Positions 40,326 through 49,652 of a stretch of 64,000 nt of DNA are shown here, piece after piece. The stretch covers positions 206,426-270,425 of the forward strand of contig NZ_JACYXI010000007.1 in NCBI RefSeq assembly GCF_014842915.1. Reading direction: 5' to 3'. Position 1 is the first letter of the stretch. Each line of letters opens with the position of its first letter. The DNA comes from Roseibium litorale. Lineage in GTDB: Bacteria > Pseudomonadota > Alphaproteobacteria > Rhizobiales > Stappiaceae. Both the position numbers and the translations under genes were made by a program. Below the pieces are notes generated by a model. That model saw only the letters and a list, made by a program, of their open reading frames with translations. It had not been told where the DNA came from and made no database searches.

Positions 40326-41147
40326 TCAGCCCATCAGGTAGAGACCGGCAAAACCGGCGATACCGACCGCGATGCGCCAATAGGCAAAGGGCGCGAAGCC
40401 GTGGCGGGAGACGAAATTCAACAGCCCCTTGACCACGAACACGCCTGCAACGAAGGACGCCACGAAGCCGATGCCGATGATCATTGCGTCATCCCCGGAC
40501 AGCACGTTCCGGTTCTTGAAGAGATCATAGGCAAAGGCGCCCGCCATGGTCGGCATGGCCAGAAAGAAGGAAAACTCCGCCGCCGAGCGCTTGTCCGTGC
40601 CCATCAAAAGAGCGCCGGCAATCGTGGAGCCCGACCGGGAAACACCGGGCACCATTGCCAGGCACTGGCAGAAGCCGATCTTCAGACAGAGGCTGAGCGG
40701 GTAATCCATCACGTTGGTGTAGCGCGGCTTGAGCGGCAGCCGGTCGATCCACAGCAGAATGATGCCCCCGATCAGCAGCGTCGAGCAGATGAGCTGCGGC
40801 GACTCAAACAGCACTTCCTTGATAAAGCCATGCGCCAGCACGCCGATCACCGCTGCTGGCAGAAAGGCAACCAGAATGCCGAACACAAAGCGGCGGCTGG
40901 CCGGGTCGGAGGGGAATGTGACCAAAAGGTTCCAGAGCCGGGCGAAATAGACCGACAGAATGGCGAGGATTGCTCCGAGCTGGATCAGAACCTCAAAGGT
41001 TTTGCCTTTGCTTTCAAATCCCAGGAAATGCCCTAGAAGCAGAATGTGACCGGTTGAGGATACCGGGATGAATTCGGTCAAGCCCTCGACAATGCCAAGG
41101 ATCAGCGCATTTACGATCGTCTGTTCTTCCAATTGGTAGACCCTCAT
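40326..41147 (-). CDS. uppP: Undecaprenyl-diphosphatase (bacitracin resistance protein)
   Basis: UppP recycles undecaprenyl-PP to undecaprenyl-P, the lipid carrier for peptidoglycan, O-antigen and exopolysaccharide. It is a polytopic membrane protein with the two signature regions [21 protein letters not shown] (Glu-rich motif) and [21 protein letters not shown] (PGxSRSxxT). ATG 41147 fits; a TTG nine codons later (41129) has GAGGG upstream and is an alternative. It serves the same carrier that the exopolysaccharide locus must use. Confidence 0.94.
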   Translation of the reverse strand: MRVYQLEEQTIVNALILGIVEGLTEFIPVSSTGHILLLGHFLGFESKGKTFEVLIQLGAILAILSVYFARLWNLLVTFPSDPASRRFVFGILVAFLPAAVIGVLAHGFIKEVLFESPQLICSTLLIGGIILLWIDRLPLKPRYTNVMDYPLSLCLKIGFCQCLAMVPGVSRSGSTIAGALLMGTDKRSAAEFSFFLAMPTMAGAFAYDLFKNRNVLSGDDAMIIGIGFVASFVAGVFVVKGLLNFVSRHGFAPFAYWRIAVGIAGFAGLYLMG

Positions 41148-41338
41148 GTCTTCTGCTGGGGCATGCCGCTGGGAAAAGTTGTGCAAACGGTGGATATATT
41201 CAGATGGCGCGCAACATGGGGCTGCGCGTCAAGCGCTTGATAACCACCGTTCAGACATAATTTCCCGCTATCGGCAGCCGCGGTACTGCCCTAATTCCGT
41301 TCCGCACCTCGTACCCGTCAGGCCCAAACAAGCCCTTC

Positions 41339-42031
41339 ATGCTTACGCTCTATCATCATCCCTTCTCGCCGTCTTCCAGGTTCGTACGCCTCATCTTGAG
41401 TGAATACGGTGCCAACTTTGATGACAAGCTGGTCAATCCCTGGGAACGGCCGCATGAGCTGCTGCTTCTGAATCCTGCCGGGACCGTTCCTGTTCTGGTG
41501 GAAAACGATGGGCCACCGATCTGCGGCGCCCTGACGATCATGGAGTACCTCGATGAAACCCGGGGCTACGCCATGGCCGACCGGCGTCTGATGCCCGATC
41601 ATCCCGATGCGCGTGCGGAAACACGCCGGCTGGTCGACTGGGCCTTGGGCAAGTTCGATACGGAAGTCATCGGCCATCTGGTGCGTGAACGGATCTACAA
41701 GCAGACCATGCCGCGTTCCATCGGCGGCGGCGAACCGGATTCGGGCGCCCTGCGTGTCGCCCGTGCGAACATCCACCACCACATGAAATATTTCGGCTAT
41801 CTTGTAGCTTCCCGCAGGTGGCTTGGCGGCGACCGGCTGACCTTTGCCGACTTCGCGCTGGCAGCGGAACTCTCCTGCGCTGACTATCTGGGCGAAGTGC
41901 CATGGGCGGAAGAGGACAACGTGAAGCACTGGTACGCCCGGGTGAAGTCCCGCCCGAGCATGCGTCCGCTGCTGGGCGAGAAGGTTCTCGGCCTTCCAGC
42001 CGCAACAACCTATGCGGATCTGGACTTCTGA
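41339..42031 (+). CDS. Glutathione S-transferase family protein
   Basis: A 230-residue GST. The N-terminal thioredoxin-like domain has [21 protein letters not shown] with Ser residues in the catalytic position and [29 protein letters not shown] (the Pro-cis and Ser/Glu glutathione site); the C-terminal helical domain has [15 protein letters not shown]. Substrate unknown; conjugation or peroxide reduction are family options. Its stop overlaps the likely queG start. Confidence 0.88.
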   Translation: MLTLYHHPFSPSSRFVRLILSEYGANFDDKLVNPWERPHELLLLNPAGTVPVLVENDGPPICGALTIMEYLDETRGYAMADRRLMPDHPDARAETRRLVDWALGKFDTEVIGHLVRERIYKQTMPRSIGGGEPDSGALRVARANIHHHMKYFGYLVASRRWLGGDRLTFADFALAAELSCADYLGEVPWAEEDNVKHWYARVKSRPSMRPLLGEKVLGLPAATTYADLDF

Positions 42032-43188
42032 GCGGACCAGACAAACAGGACAGGAAGACGGAAAAGCTGCTGCAGGCCCTTGCGGGCAAGGCCGCACAAC
42101 TCGGCTTTGACGATCTCAAGATCACAGCCGCAGACAGCATTCCCCAGGCACCGGAGCGGCTAAAGCAGTTCGTGGACGCCGGATATCATGGCTCCATGGG
42201 CTGGATGGCAGAAACCCAGGAGCGGCGCGGCGACCCGCGCGTGCTCTGGCCGGAGGCCCGCTCCATTCTGCTGCTGGCGATGAACTACGGGCCGGACTGC
42301 GATCCGCTCTCCCATCTGGATCAGCCGGACCGCGCCGGTATTTCCGTCTATGCCCGCAACCGCGATTATCACGACGTCATCAAGGGTAAGCTGAAGGAAC
42401 TGGCGAGCTTTCTCGTCTCGCGCGCTGGTGGGGATGTAAAGGTCTTCGTCGACACGGCCCCGGTGATGGAAAAGCCGCTTGCAGCGGCAGCCGGGCTTGG
42501 CTGGCAGGGTAAGCACACCAATCTTGTCTCCCGGAAGCTGGGATCCTGGTTCTTTCTGGGGTCGATTTTCACCACGCTGGATCTGGCGCCAGGCGGCGCA
42601 GAGCGAGACCATTGCGGTTCCTGCCGCTCCTGCCTGGACAGCTGCCCGACGGAAGCTTTCCCAGCGCCTTATCAGCTCGATGCAAGACGTTGCATTTCCT
42701 ATCTCACCATCGAGCATGCAGGTCCTATACCGCTGGAGTTCCGGGCAAAGATGGGAAACCGGATCTATGGCTGCGACGATTGCCTGGCCGCCTGCCCCTG
42801 GAACAAATTCGCTGAAGTGGCGAGTGAGGCCAAGCTCAAGGCCCGCGAAGATCTGATATCACCCCGTCTCGCCGGCCTTCTGACGCTGGACGATCCGGCT
42901 TTCCGCACGCTGTTTTCCGGCTCTCCCATCAAGCGCATTGGCCGGAACAGGTTCATTCGCAATGTGCTGATTGCCGCCGGAAACTCCGGCGATCAAAAAC
43001 TGCTGGCTGCAGTTTCGCCGCATCTGAACGACCCGGACCCGGTGGTTCGCGGAGCGGCCGTCTGGGCCGCAGCTCAAATCGCAGATCCTGCAACTTGGGC
43101 CGGGCTTGCCGGAGACTTTCTCCCAGGGGAAACGGATGACAGCGTTCTGACGGAGTGGGAACGCTGTCATCCAGCAGACAAAAGCTGA
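42028..43188 (+). CDS. queG: Epoxyqueuosine reductase QueG, probable CTG start
   Basis: QueG reduces epoxyqueuosine to queuosine in tRNA using cobalamin and two 4Fe-4S clusters. The family N-terminus begins near [30 protein letters not shown], the cluster motifs [16 protein letters not shown] and [13 protein letters not shown], and a HEAT-like C-terminal region are clear. No ATG, GTG or TTG occurs in frame between 41902 (deep inside the GST gene) and the conserved start. A CTG at 42028 overlaps the GST stop as CTGA and would give 386 residues. The alternative ATG at 41902 would overlap GST by 130 bases. It needs B12, made by the cbi genes. Confidence 0.88.
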   Translation: MSGPDKQDRKTEKLLQALAGKAAQLGFDDLKITAADSIPQAPERLKQFVDAGYHGSMGWMAETQERRGDPRVLWPEARSILLLAMNYGPDCDPLSHLDQPDRAGISVYARNRDYHDVIKGKLKELASFLVSRAGGDVKVFVDTAPVMEKPLAAAAGLGWQGKHTNLVSRKLGSWFFLGSIFTTLDLAPGGAERDHCGSCRSCLDSCPTEAFPAPYQLDARRCISYLTIEHAGPIPLEFRAKMGNRIYGCDDCLAACPWNKFAEVASEAKLKAREDLISPRLAGLLTLDDPAFRTLFSGSPIKRIGRNRFIRNVLIAAGNSGDQKLLAAVSPHLNDPDPVVRGAAVWAAAQIADPATWAGLAGDFLPGETDDSVLTEWERCHPADKS

Positions 43189-43191
43189 ACC

Positions 43192-43722
43192 TCACGCCGT
43201 CAGGTGTGAAAAAGCGGCAACAACCTGATCATAGACCGGCCGTTTGAACGGCACGATCAGCGCGGGCAGAGCCGAGGCCTCTTCCCAGCGCCATTCGCCA
43301 AATTCCGGGCTGTGTCCATCCGGAGGGGTGAGGATATTGATCTCGCTCTCAGGCCCCTCAAAGCGCACCGCGTACCATTTCTGTGCCTGGCCCCGGTATT
43401 TGCCCTTGCGGATATCTGCCAGGATCTCGGGCGGATAATCGTAGGTCAGCCAGCCATCGGTTTCCCCAAGGACGGAAACGCTCTTCATCGAGGTTTCCTC
43501 ATAAAGCTCACGCAATGCTGCGAGCTTCGGGTCCTCTTCCGGATCGATACCGCCCTGCGGCATCTGCCAGGCGAACTCGTAATCGGCAGCGCCGTTGCCA
43601 TCATCCCGCTTGCCGACCCAGACCTTTCCCTGGCCGTTGATCACCATGATCCCCACACAAGGCCGATAGGGCAACCCATCAACCTCTGCCGGAAAGCCCG
43701 GCAGCCCCCCATTTCTCGTCAC
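43192..43722 (-). CDS. rppH: RNA pyrophosphohydrolase (Nudix)
   Basis: RppH removes pyrophosphate from 5' mRNA ends to start decay; also known as invasion protein IalA. The Nudix box is GGIDPEEDPKLAALRELYEET, with the usual final Gly region reading SMKS. PYRPCVGIMVINGQGKVWVGKR and the Trp/Gly pairs (QKWYAVRF, EFGEWRWEE) fit RppH. Length 176 is typical. It follows the divergent polysaccharide deacetylase gene by 6 bases, so the run ctpA-deacetylase-rppH is on one strand. Confidence 0.93.
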   Translation of the reverse strand: MTRNGGLPGFPAEVDGLPYRPCVGIMVINGQGKVWVGKRDDGNGAADYEFAWQMPQGGIDPEEDPKLAALRELYEETSMKSVSVLGETDGWLTYDYPPEILADIRKGKYRGQAQKWYAVRFEGPESEINILTPPDGHSPEFGEWRWEEASALPALIVPFKRPVYDQVVAAFSHLTA

Positions 43723-43728
43723 GATATC

Positions 43729-44865
43729 CTACCTGTCGATTGTCGAACTGACTGGAACCAGCAGCAGCCCGCGCTGCTCCAGGTCCTTTGACCAGATTTC
43801 AAGCTCCCGAACGGTGACGGGAAGGGCCGACCCAGCGGCGACTGCAATGCCCTTGGCCCGCGCAATGCTTTCCAGCTGCAACAGCTTCGTCTTGATTTCG
43901 TCCTCCCGCGGCATGGCATCAAGAACCACATCCACACCGCTGTAGGGTTCCTGAACCTCTTTGGCGACCTTCTCGGAGATGCTACGCGAAGAGGTGCCAT
44001 TGTCCACGAACATGAGACCCCGGCTCTTGAGCGCCTCCAGAAGGGACTTCATGGCAGGTTCGGTGGAGGTGTAGCGCGCGCCCATCTGCGGGAACAGACC
44101 AACATAGTTGGTCATCCGGGTCATGATCCACGCAAGCCGGTCGAGCATTTCCGCCGGTTTCAGATTCACCAGAAGCGTTTGCGGGCCGGGATCATTGTCG
44201 GGAAAGTCAAAGGGCTCGAGAGGCAGCTGCAGAAGCAGTTCATGCCCCTTCGTGCGGGCCTTCTGCATCCACCGGTCCAGATCCGAACCGTAGGGCGAGA
44301 AAGCAAATGTCACTTCGTCCGGAAGGGCATCGAACGCATTCTGCGTCCCAGCGTCACTCAGACCCAGACCACTCACGATGATCGCGACCTTCGGTATGGA
44401 CGCGAATTCATTCGCAAATGGGCGCGCATAAACGTCAAGCGGGCGCACGCCCTCCGAGCTGATCTTCGGCAGGAAACCATAGTCTGACCGCTCGCTGACC
44501 CTCGGATCCGGATTAATCAGCTGCGAGGCGGTCGGTGCGTTTCCGTCCGCATCCTTTTGCAGCTCATACCGGGGTCCAAGCGTCTGCTTGTCGTTTCTGG
44601 TCCGCATGCTGGGCCCGAGATCCCCACTGTCAGTCGGACGGATCTCAACGACTTCGATGTCCCGGGTGGCGAGACCTTCAACGGAGTTTTCGAGGGGAAC
44701 AAGAGCAACAGGCTCACCGCCCAGCGGGTCGTCAACGACCCCGATCCAGATCAAGGCCGTTGTCGCGACAACACAAAGGATACCAGTGCCAATCAGGCCA
44801 AAGGGAAGCCGGAGAATCCGGCGCTTGCCCATACCTAACGGGGCCGTGAGATCATCGCTCGCCAT
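43729..44865 (-). CDS. Divergent polysaccharide deacetylase family protein
   Basis: A 378-residue protein with an N-terminal membrane anchor (about residues 20-45) and a periplasmic PF04748-type domain: VAIIVSGLGLSDAGTQNAFDALPDEVTFAFSPY, ELLLQLPLEPFDFPDNDPGPQTLL, NYVGLFPQMGARYTS and GLMFVDNGTSSRS. The family usually follows envC and ctpA and is thought to act in cell-wall remodelling or division; its activity is unproven. Separated from ctpA by a strong hairpin. Confidence 0.88.
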   Translation of the reverse strand: MASDDLTAPLGMGKRRILRLPFGLIGTGILCVVATTALIWIGVVDDPLGGEPVALVPLENSVEGLATRDIEVVEIRPTDSGDLGPSMRTRNDKQTLGPRYELQKDADGNAPTASQLINPDPRVSERSDYGFLPKISSEGVRPLDVYARPFANEFASIPKVAIIVSGLGLSDAGTQNAFDALPDEVTFAFSPYGSDLDRWMQKARTKGHELLLQLPLEPFDFPDNDPGPQTLLVNLKPAEMLDRLAWIMTRMTNYVGLFPQMGARYTSTEPAMKSLLEALKSRGLMFVDNGTSSRSISEKVAKEVQEPYSGVDVVLDAMPREDEIKTKLLQLESIARAKGIAVAAGSALPVTVRELEIWSKDLEQRGLLLVPVSSTIDR

Positions 44866-44889
44866 GGCGTCCCTTGCGGCGTCCTGTCT

Positions 44890-44935
44890 GGAACAATAAA
44901 CGGCTGCCGGCGGAGGTTATCTCTGCCGGCAGCCG
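44890..44935 (-). terminator. Hairpin between ctpA and the deacetylase gene
   Basis: CGGCTGCCGGC (44901-44911) pairs perfectly with GCCGGCAGCCG (44925-44935); on the minus strand TTTATTGTT follows. It lies 6 bases after the ctpA stop and may limit read-through within the operon. Confidence 0.75.
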
Positions 44936-44940
44936 GGCAA

Positions 44941-46278
44941 TCAGTTTTTCATCACGGCCTTGTCGTCGCCGGACGGCGGGAAGGCGTTGTTGACCTGAAC
45001 ACCGCGCAGCAGGTCCAGGGCCAGTTTCAGCTGGACGTCATCCTTGGCATCAGCAGGAACATAGGCCTGGCTGCCGGAGGCTTCCTTGTCTTCGCCTTCC
45101 GCCTGAAGGTGCCCGCGCAGACCGGCTTCACCCTTGGTTTCCGCCCGGCCCTTCAGCTCATCCGGCAGAACCTGCAGGGCCTCGATATCCGGAACGATAC
45201 CCTTGGCCTGAATGGAGGTGCCCGACGGGGTGTAGTAGCGGGCCGTGGTCAGGCGGATCGCACCGTTGGCACCCAGCGGAATGATCGTCTGGACGGAGCC
45301 CTTGCCGAAGGAGCGTGTGCCCAGAATGGTCGCGCGGCGGTGGTCCTGCAGCGCGCCGGAAACGATTTCGGATGCCGAAGCCGACCCGCCATTCACCAGA
45401 ATGATCAGCGGCTTGCCATCAGACAAATCACCAGCACGCGCATTGTAGCGCTGGGTCTCATCCGCGTTGCGGCCACGGGTCGAAACGATTTCACCACGGT
45501 CCAGGAACGCATCGGAAACTGCGATCGCCTGATCCAGCAGACCGCCTGGGTTGTTGCGCAGATCCAGAATATAGCCCTTCAGCTTATCGTTGCCGATATC
45601 CTTGGAGATCTCGTCAATCGCCTGCTTCAGGCCGTCAAACGTCTGTTCGTTGAACTGGGTTATGCGGATGTAGCCGACATCGCCCTCTTCGCGCCAGCGG
45701 ACGGAACGGATCTTGATGATGTCGCGGGTGATCGTGATATCGATCGGATCAGCGACGCCTTCACGGCGCACCGTGATCTTGATGTCCGTGTTGACCGGAC
45801 CACGCATCTTTTCGACGGCCTCGTTAAGGGTCAGGCCCTGTACCTGTTCGCCGTCAATCATTGTGATCAGATCGCCGCCGAGAACACCGGCCTTCGCAGC
45901 AGGTGTATCGTCAATCGGAGTGACCACCTTGACCAGACCGTCTTCCATCGTGACCTCGATGCCGAGACCACCGAATTCACCGCGGGTTTGAACCTGCATG
46001 TCGCGGAAGCTCTTCGGAGACATGTAGGAGGAGTGCGGATCAAGAGACGAAAGCATGCCGTTGATGGCATTTTCGACGAGCTGTGCATCGTCCGGCACTT
46101 CAACATAGTCGGACCGGACGCGCTCGAACACGTCTCCGAACAGATTGAGCTGCCGGTAGGTGTCAGAAGCTGCCGCATTTGCCGCTGCGCTGATGTGGAA
46201 GGGTACCTGTGACAATGTGGTGACCGCAGTGGCACCCATCAGAGCGCCGACGAGCAGCAATGAAGCTTTCCGAATCAT
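44941..46278 (-). CDS. ctpA: Carboxy-terminal processing protease CtpA (S41)
   Basis: A periplasmic S41 protease that degrades or trims envelope proteins, including peptidoglycan hydrolases. The 445-residue protein has a signal peptide (LLLVGALMGATAVTTLSQV), the PSSY-type motif LDPHSSYMSP, a PDZ domain (about 98-180, with GGLGIEV and VLGGDLITMIDGE), and the catalytic core with NGGSASASEIVSGALQDH (Ser301) and TRSFGKGSVQT (Lys326). ATG 46278 overlaps the stop of the EnvC-like gene (ATGA), so envC-ctpA are coupled. Confidence 0.95.
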   Translation of the reverse strand: MIRKASLLLVGALMGATAVTTLSQVPFHISAAANAAASDTYRQLNLFGDVFERVRSDYVEVPDDAQLVENAINGMLSSLDPHSSYMSPKSFRDMQVQTRGEFGGLGIEVTMEDGLVKVVTPIDDTPAAKAGVLGGDLITMIDGEQVQGLTLNEAVEKMRGPVNTDIKITVRREGVADPIDITITRDIIKIRSVRWREEGDVGYIRITQFNEQTFDGLKQAIDEISKDIGNDKLKGYILDLRNNPGGLLDQAIAVSDAFLDRGEIVSTRGRNADETQRYNARAGDLSDGKPLIILVNGGSASASEIVSGALQDHRRATILGTRSFGKGSVQTIIPLGANGAIRLTTARYYTPSGTSIQAKGIVPDIEALQVLPDELKGRAETKGEAGLRGHLQAEGEDKEASGSQAYVPADAKDDVQLKLALDLLRGVQVNNAFPPSGDDKAVMKN

Positions 46279-47726
46279 CCGCGAGCCTTTTCTTCTTCGA
46301 TGCGCGCCCACCAGGGTGTGGGGTCTACCGCACTTCCGTCTTTTCGAAATTCAACATACAGGATCGGCTGGGTAGAACCCAGACCAATCGTGGAGGCGCT
46401 GGCCCACCGGGTAGCACCCATTACGCCAACCGGCTCACCGGCGAGCACAAATTGACCCAGCTCGGCGTCGATTCGGTCCATGCCAGCCAGAAGCACATGG
46501 TAACCGCCGCCCGTGTTCAGGATCAAGAGTTGCCCGAAGGAACGGAATGGCCCTGAATAAACCACCCATCCGTCAGCTGGCGAAGTAACTCTCGAACCCG
46601 CCCGTGTCGCAATCGACTGCCCTTCCGTCAGATTGCCGAAATCGTCGATCTGACCAAAGTCCTGAACCATGTCGCCGGACACTGGCCGTGGCAAACGGCC
46701 CTTCGCGTCGGCAAAGGCGATCGCAGGAGCCAGACGGCCAGGGTCGGCGAAAGGATCTCCCCCGCGTCCGCCACGTCCGGCATTGCGCTCAGCCTCCCGG
46801 GACTTTTCGGCTGCTTCCCGGGCACTTTTGATTTCTGTCTCCAGCTTGGCGATCAGATCTTTCAGAGAACCTGCCTTATTTGCCAGCTCCTCGGCCCGGC
46901 GCTTCTCCTTGTCCAGCTCGCCAGCTGTCTTTTCCCGCTCTTGCCGCTTTGCGCTCAGCAGCAGTTCCAGCCGGGATTTTTCCTCGGCCAGCCGCATCGC
47001 ATCTCCGCCAAGCCGCTTTTTCTCGTCGGCAATGACCGATTTGAGGCGGCTGAGTTCCGTCAGATCCGCAGCCAGGGCCTCTGTCTCCACCCGGATCTCC
47101 GGCATGACCGCGTTCAACAGGATCGCACTGCGCACCGCAGCCAGCGCATCACTTGGCTGCACGGCGAGTGCTGGAGGCGGTCTCCGGCCAATTCTTTGCA
47201 GGGCCGCCAGAACCTCCGACAGAACACCCCGGCGGCTGTTCAAGGAAGCCCGGACCGAATCCTCGTTTTCGCCCAGCTTGAGAAGACGGCGCTCGGTATC
47301 GGTCAGCTTCGTCTCCAGTCCCTTGATCGTATCCGCCGTCCGCAAGATCCGGTTGTTCAGGCTTTCCCGGTCCCGGTCGATCGCGGCGATTTCCCGTTCA
47401 ATTTCCTTCTGCCGGTCCGACGACACGTCAATGTCCCGGGACAGCGCCGAGAGCTCTTCTTCCCGCTGCGTCTTCCGGTCCAGCGCCTCCTGGATCGCCG
47501 GGTCTACCGCGGCCTCCACCTTGGTCTGATCTGCCTGCCCGATCTGGCTTTCCGTCGCCAGGGCTCCAGGCCCATTCACAACCGCGAACACCGTTATGGA
47601 GACACTTGCCAAGCTCAGCAGCCCCGTCAGGCACCGCTTTCCAGAAGCCCTCCGGAGTGCTCCCCCAGCACGTGTTTTTCCATGTCCAATGTTGCGAGCC
47701 ACCATCAGGTTTCGATACCGGGACAC
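46275..47726 (-). CDS. Murein hydrolase activator EnvC-like (coiled coil + degenerate LytM)
   Basis: A 483-residue periplasmic protein: signal or anchor at about 30-55, a long coiled coil (about 75-320, rich in E, K, R and Q), and a C-terminal LytM/M23 domain from about 355 (GDMVQDFGQIDDFGNLTEGQSIATRAGSRVTSPADGWVVYSGPF). The zinc-binding H-x-H is not seen (ILYVEFRKDG), so like EnvC it should activate amidases rather than cut peptidoglycan. Position upstream of ctpA is typical. The exact start is unsure; Met8 is an alternative. Confidence 0.9.
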   Translation of the reverse strand: MSRYRNLMVARNIGHGKTRAGGALRRASGKRCLTGLLSLASVSITVFAVVNGPGALATESQIGQADQTKVEAAVDPAIQEALDRKTQREEELSALSRDIDVSSDRQKEIEREIAAIDRDRESLNNRILRTADTIKGLETKLTDTERRLLKLGENEDSVRASLNSRRGVLSEVLAALQRIGRRPPPALAVQPSDALAAVRSAILLNAVMPEIRVETEALAADLTELSRLKSVIADEKKRLGGDAMRLAEEKSRLELLLSAKRQEREKTAGELDKEKRRAEELANKAGSLKDLIAKLETEIKSAREAAEKSREAERNAGRGGRGGDPFADPGRLAPAIAFADAKGRLPRPVSGDMVQDFGQIDDFGNLTEGQSIATRAGSRVTSPADGWVVYSGPFRSFGQLLILNTGGGYHVLLAGMDRIDAELGQFVLAGEPVGVMGATRWASASTIGLGSTQPILYVEFRKDGSAVDPTPWWARIEEEKARG

Positions 47727-47876
47727 CCTTTAAGGAAGTGTTTACCAAGACCCAAAGGTACCACGCCTGTTAAAGAACAGTCGGAGATTAGGTGGGGATT
47801 GAGGCGATAAACGGGCAGGTATCCAACGAAAACCGACTTTCGCAGATCAAGCCCGCGTGACAGAGGCGCCTGGCCC

Positions 47877-48359
47877 CTACTCACGATGATAAGGATGGCC
47901 TGACTGGATCGTCAGCGCCCTGTAAATCTGCTCGGCCAGCAGGATGCGGACGATCTGATGCGGCCATGTCATTGCGCCGAAAGCGATCTTGAGATCGGCC
48001 CGCGCCAGCAGCTGCTCCCCATGCCCGTCGGCCCCGCCAATAGCAAAGACCACATCCGGCACTCCATCATCTTTCCAGGCTTCAAGCCTGGCGCTGAAAT
48101 CGGTGCTGGAGATGGATTTCCCGTGCTCGTCCAGAACCACCACACGGGCGTTTTGGGGTATAGCGGCCTCCAGAGCGGCGGCTTCCTCGGTCTTCCGGTC
48201 AGCCGCCCTTTGAGCGCGGCTTTCCGGCAGCTCCTGAAGGGCAACGGCTGTCACACCGAGTCCGCGCCCTGTCTTGCGGGCGCGATCCAGGTAGCGGTCG
48301 AACAACTCCTTGTCGGCGCCTGATTTCATCCGCCCGACGCAGGCAATCGTGAACCGCAT
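47877..48359 (-). CDS. rlmH: 23S rRNA pseudouridine-1915 N3-methyltransferase
   Basis: RlmH is a SPOUT methyltransferase acting on m3-Psi1915 in helix 69 of the assembled 70S ribosome. The 160-residue protein shows VVVLDEHGKSISSTDFSARL, FAIGGADGHGEQLL and the C-terminal knot LLAEQIYRALTIQSGHPYHRE, the invariant family end. It is downstream of rsfS, as usual. Confidence 0.96.
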   Translation of the reverse strand: MRFTIACVGRMKSGADKELFDRYLDRARKTGRGLGVTAVALQELPESRAQRAADRKTEEAAALEAAIPQNARVVVLDEHGKSISSTDFSARLEAWKDDGVPDVVFAIGGADGHGEQLLARADLKIAFGAMTWPHQIVRILLAEQIYRALTIQSGHPYHRE

Positions 48360-48401
48360 GAATTCTCTTCCGGGCGGACACCCGGAACTCCAAAGGTCTG
48401 C

Positions 48402-48422
48402 CGGGCCGGATGAACCGGCCCG
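48402..48422. repeat. GC-rich hairpin between rsfS and rlmH
   Basis: CGGGCCGG (48402-48409) and CCGGCCCG (48415-48422) pair around ATGAA. There is no T run, so it is a pause or mRNA-stability element rather than a clear terminator. Confidence 0.5.
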
Positions 48423-48441
48423 CGTCTATGCATCCAGTCCC

Positions 48442-48876
48442 TCAGCTGATCAGCTGGGGAGCGTCCTCGGGCTCAGGAGCCCACATCTTCTCGAGATTGT
48501 AGAAGGCGCGGACTTCGGGACGGAAGACGTGAACAATCACGTCACCGGCATCGATGAGCACCCAGTCACAAGTGGTCTCGCCTTCGATATTGGCATTTCC
48601 CGCGCCCGCGTCCTTCAGGTCGCGCAGCACATGGTCCGCTATCGCGCCCACATGACGGTGGGAGCGGCCAGACACGATCACCATGTGATCGGCCAATGAG
48701 GACTTCTTGCCAATGTCGAGGGTTACGATCTCTTCAGCCTTGGAATCGTCCAGGCTGGTCAGGATCGTTTCGAGCAGCTTCTCCGGAAGAATTTCACTTG
48801 CGGGAACCTGGATGTGAGCGGACTTTTCGGCCCCCTCGCTTTCAAAGGTCATGGTCAGAAGATTTGCCTTTCGCAT
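48442..48876 (-). CDS. rsfS: Ribosome silencing factor RsfS
   Basis: RsfS binds L14 and blocks subunit joining in starvation. The 144-residue protein carries LLETILTSLDDSKAEEIVTLDIG, DHMVIVSGRSHRHVGAIADHVL and CDWVLIDAGDVIVHVFRPEVRAFYNLEKMW, the family core. ATG 48876 has GGCGGGG upstream; ATG 48852 would drop eight residues. It belongs to the proA-nadD-rsfS-rlmH series common in alphaproteobacteria. Confidence 0.94.
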   Translation of the reverse strand: MRKANLLTMTFESEGAEKSAHIQVPASEILPEKLLETILTSLDDSKAEEIVTLDIGKKSSLADHMVIVSGRSHRHVGAIADHVLRDLKDAGAGNANIEGETTCDWVLIDAGDVIVHVFRPEVRAFYNLEKMWAPEPEDAPQLIS

Positions 48877-49016
48877 TGCTTGCCCCGCCGGACGTATCCT
48901 GAGCGGAAGCAGTTTGACCCTTACCCCGGCTGCCTACCGTTGCAACCAAGGCTGAGAATAAGCCCGCGAACCTGTCCGTTTCAAGACACAGCCTGTTCGC
49001 AGGCCTTCAATTTCCG

Positions 49017-49652
49017 TTACTTCCTGCGTAGTTTTCGCAGGTTCGTCGAGGATGTGTCATCCAGTCTGGTTCTCAGGAAGACCCAGGCCGGAGGTTTCAA
49101 ACCTGGTAATGTCACCGCATCCGTTTCATCGATTCGATGCCGTGCATAGACTCTCGCAAAGGGAGCCGACATCACCGATAAGGACGCTCCTGGCCGGTCC
49201 ACTACCGCGATTGGAACGGCAGAGGCAATCGCTCTCCAGTTCTGCCAGCGATGGAACGTCGCCAGATTGTCCGCCCCCATGATCCAGACGAACTGGGCCC
49301 GGGGTCTGCGCGCCAGAATGCAGGCCAGGGTCTCCGCCGTGTAGGAGGTTCCCAGAACAGCCTCATGGCCGGTCACCCGCATGCCCGGATGATCTGAAAG
49401 GCGCTCGACAGTCCGGATCCGCTGTTCCTGCGGTTCCAGCTCCGAATGATCCTTCAAGGGATTGCCCGGCGAAACCAGCCACCAGACCTGATCCAGATCC
49501 AGCCGTTTCATGGCGGTTTCTGCCACCAGCCTGTGCCCGGAATGAGGCGGATTGAAAGACCCGCCGAACAACCCGATCCGGTTCCCCCGCTCCGCGTGGG
49601 GCAGCTTCAGCCAGTCAGGCAGGACATTGCTGAAAGCTCTGTCGCCTATCAT
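49017..49652 (-). CDS. nadD: Nicotinate-nucleotide adenylyltransferase
   Basis: NadD makes deamido-NAD from nicotinate mononucleotide and [24 protein letters not shown] has the GSFNPPHxGH nucleotidyltransferase motif; [19 protein letters not shown] and the C-terminal [10 protein letters not shown] (the ISST-like motif) complete the active site. Length 211 with a short N-terminal extension. Its start overlaps the proA stop (ATGA). Confidence 0.95.
   Translation of the reverse strand: MIGDRAFSNVLPDWLKLPHAERGNRIGLFGGSFNPPHSGHRLVAETAMKRLDLDQVWWLVSPGNPLKDHSELEPQEQRIRTVERLSDHPGMRVTGHEAVLGTSYTAETLACILARRPRAQFVWIMGADNLATFHRWQNWRAIASAVPIAVVDRPGASLSVMSAPFARVYARHRIDETDAVTLPGLKPPAWVFLRTRLDDTSSTNLRKLRRK

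Noticed and set aside
45109..46212. 367-residue plus-strand frame opposite ctpA
   Set aside because: CtpA motifs are clear on the minus strand; this frame matches nothing known.
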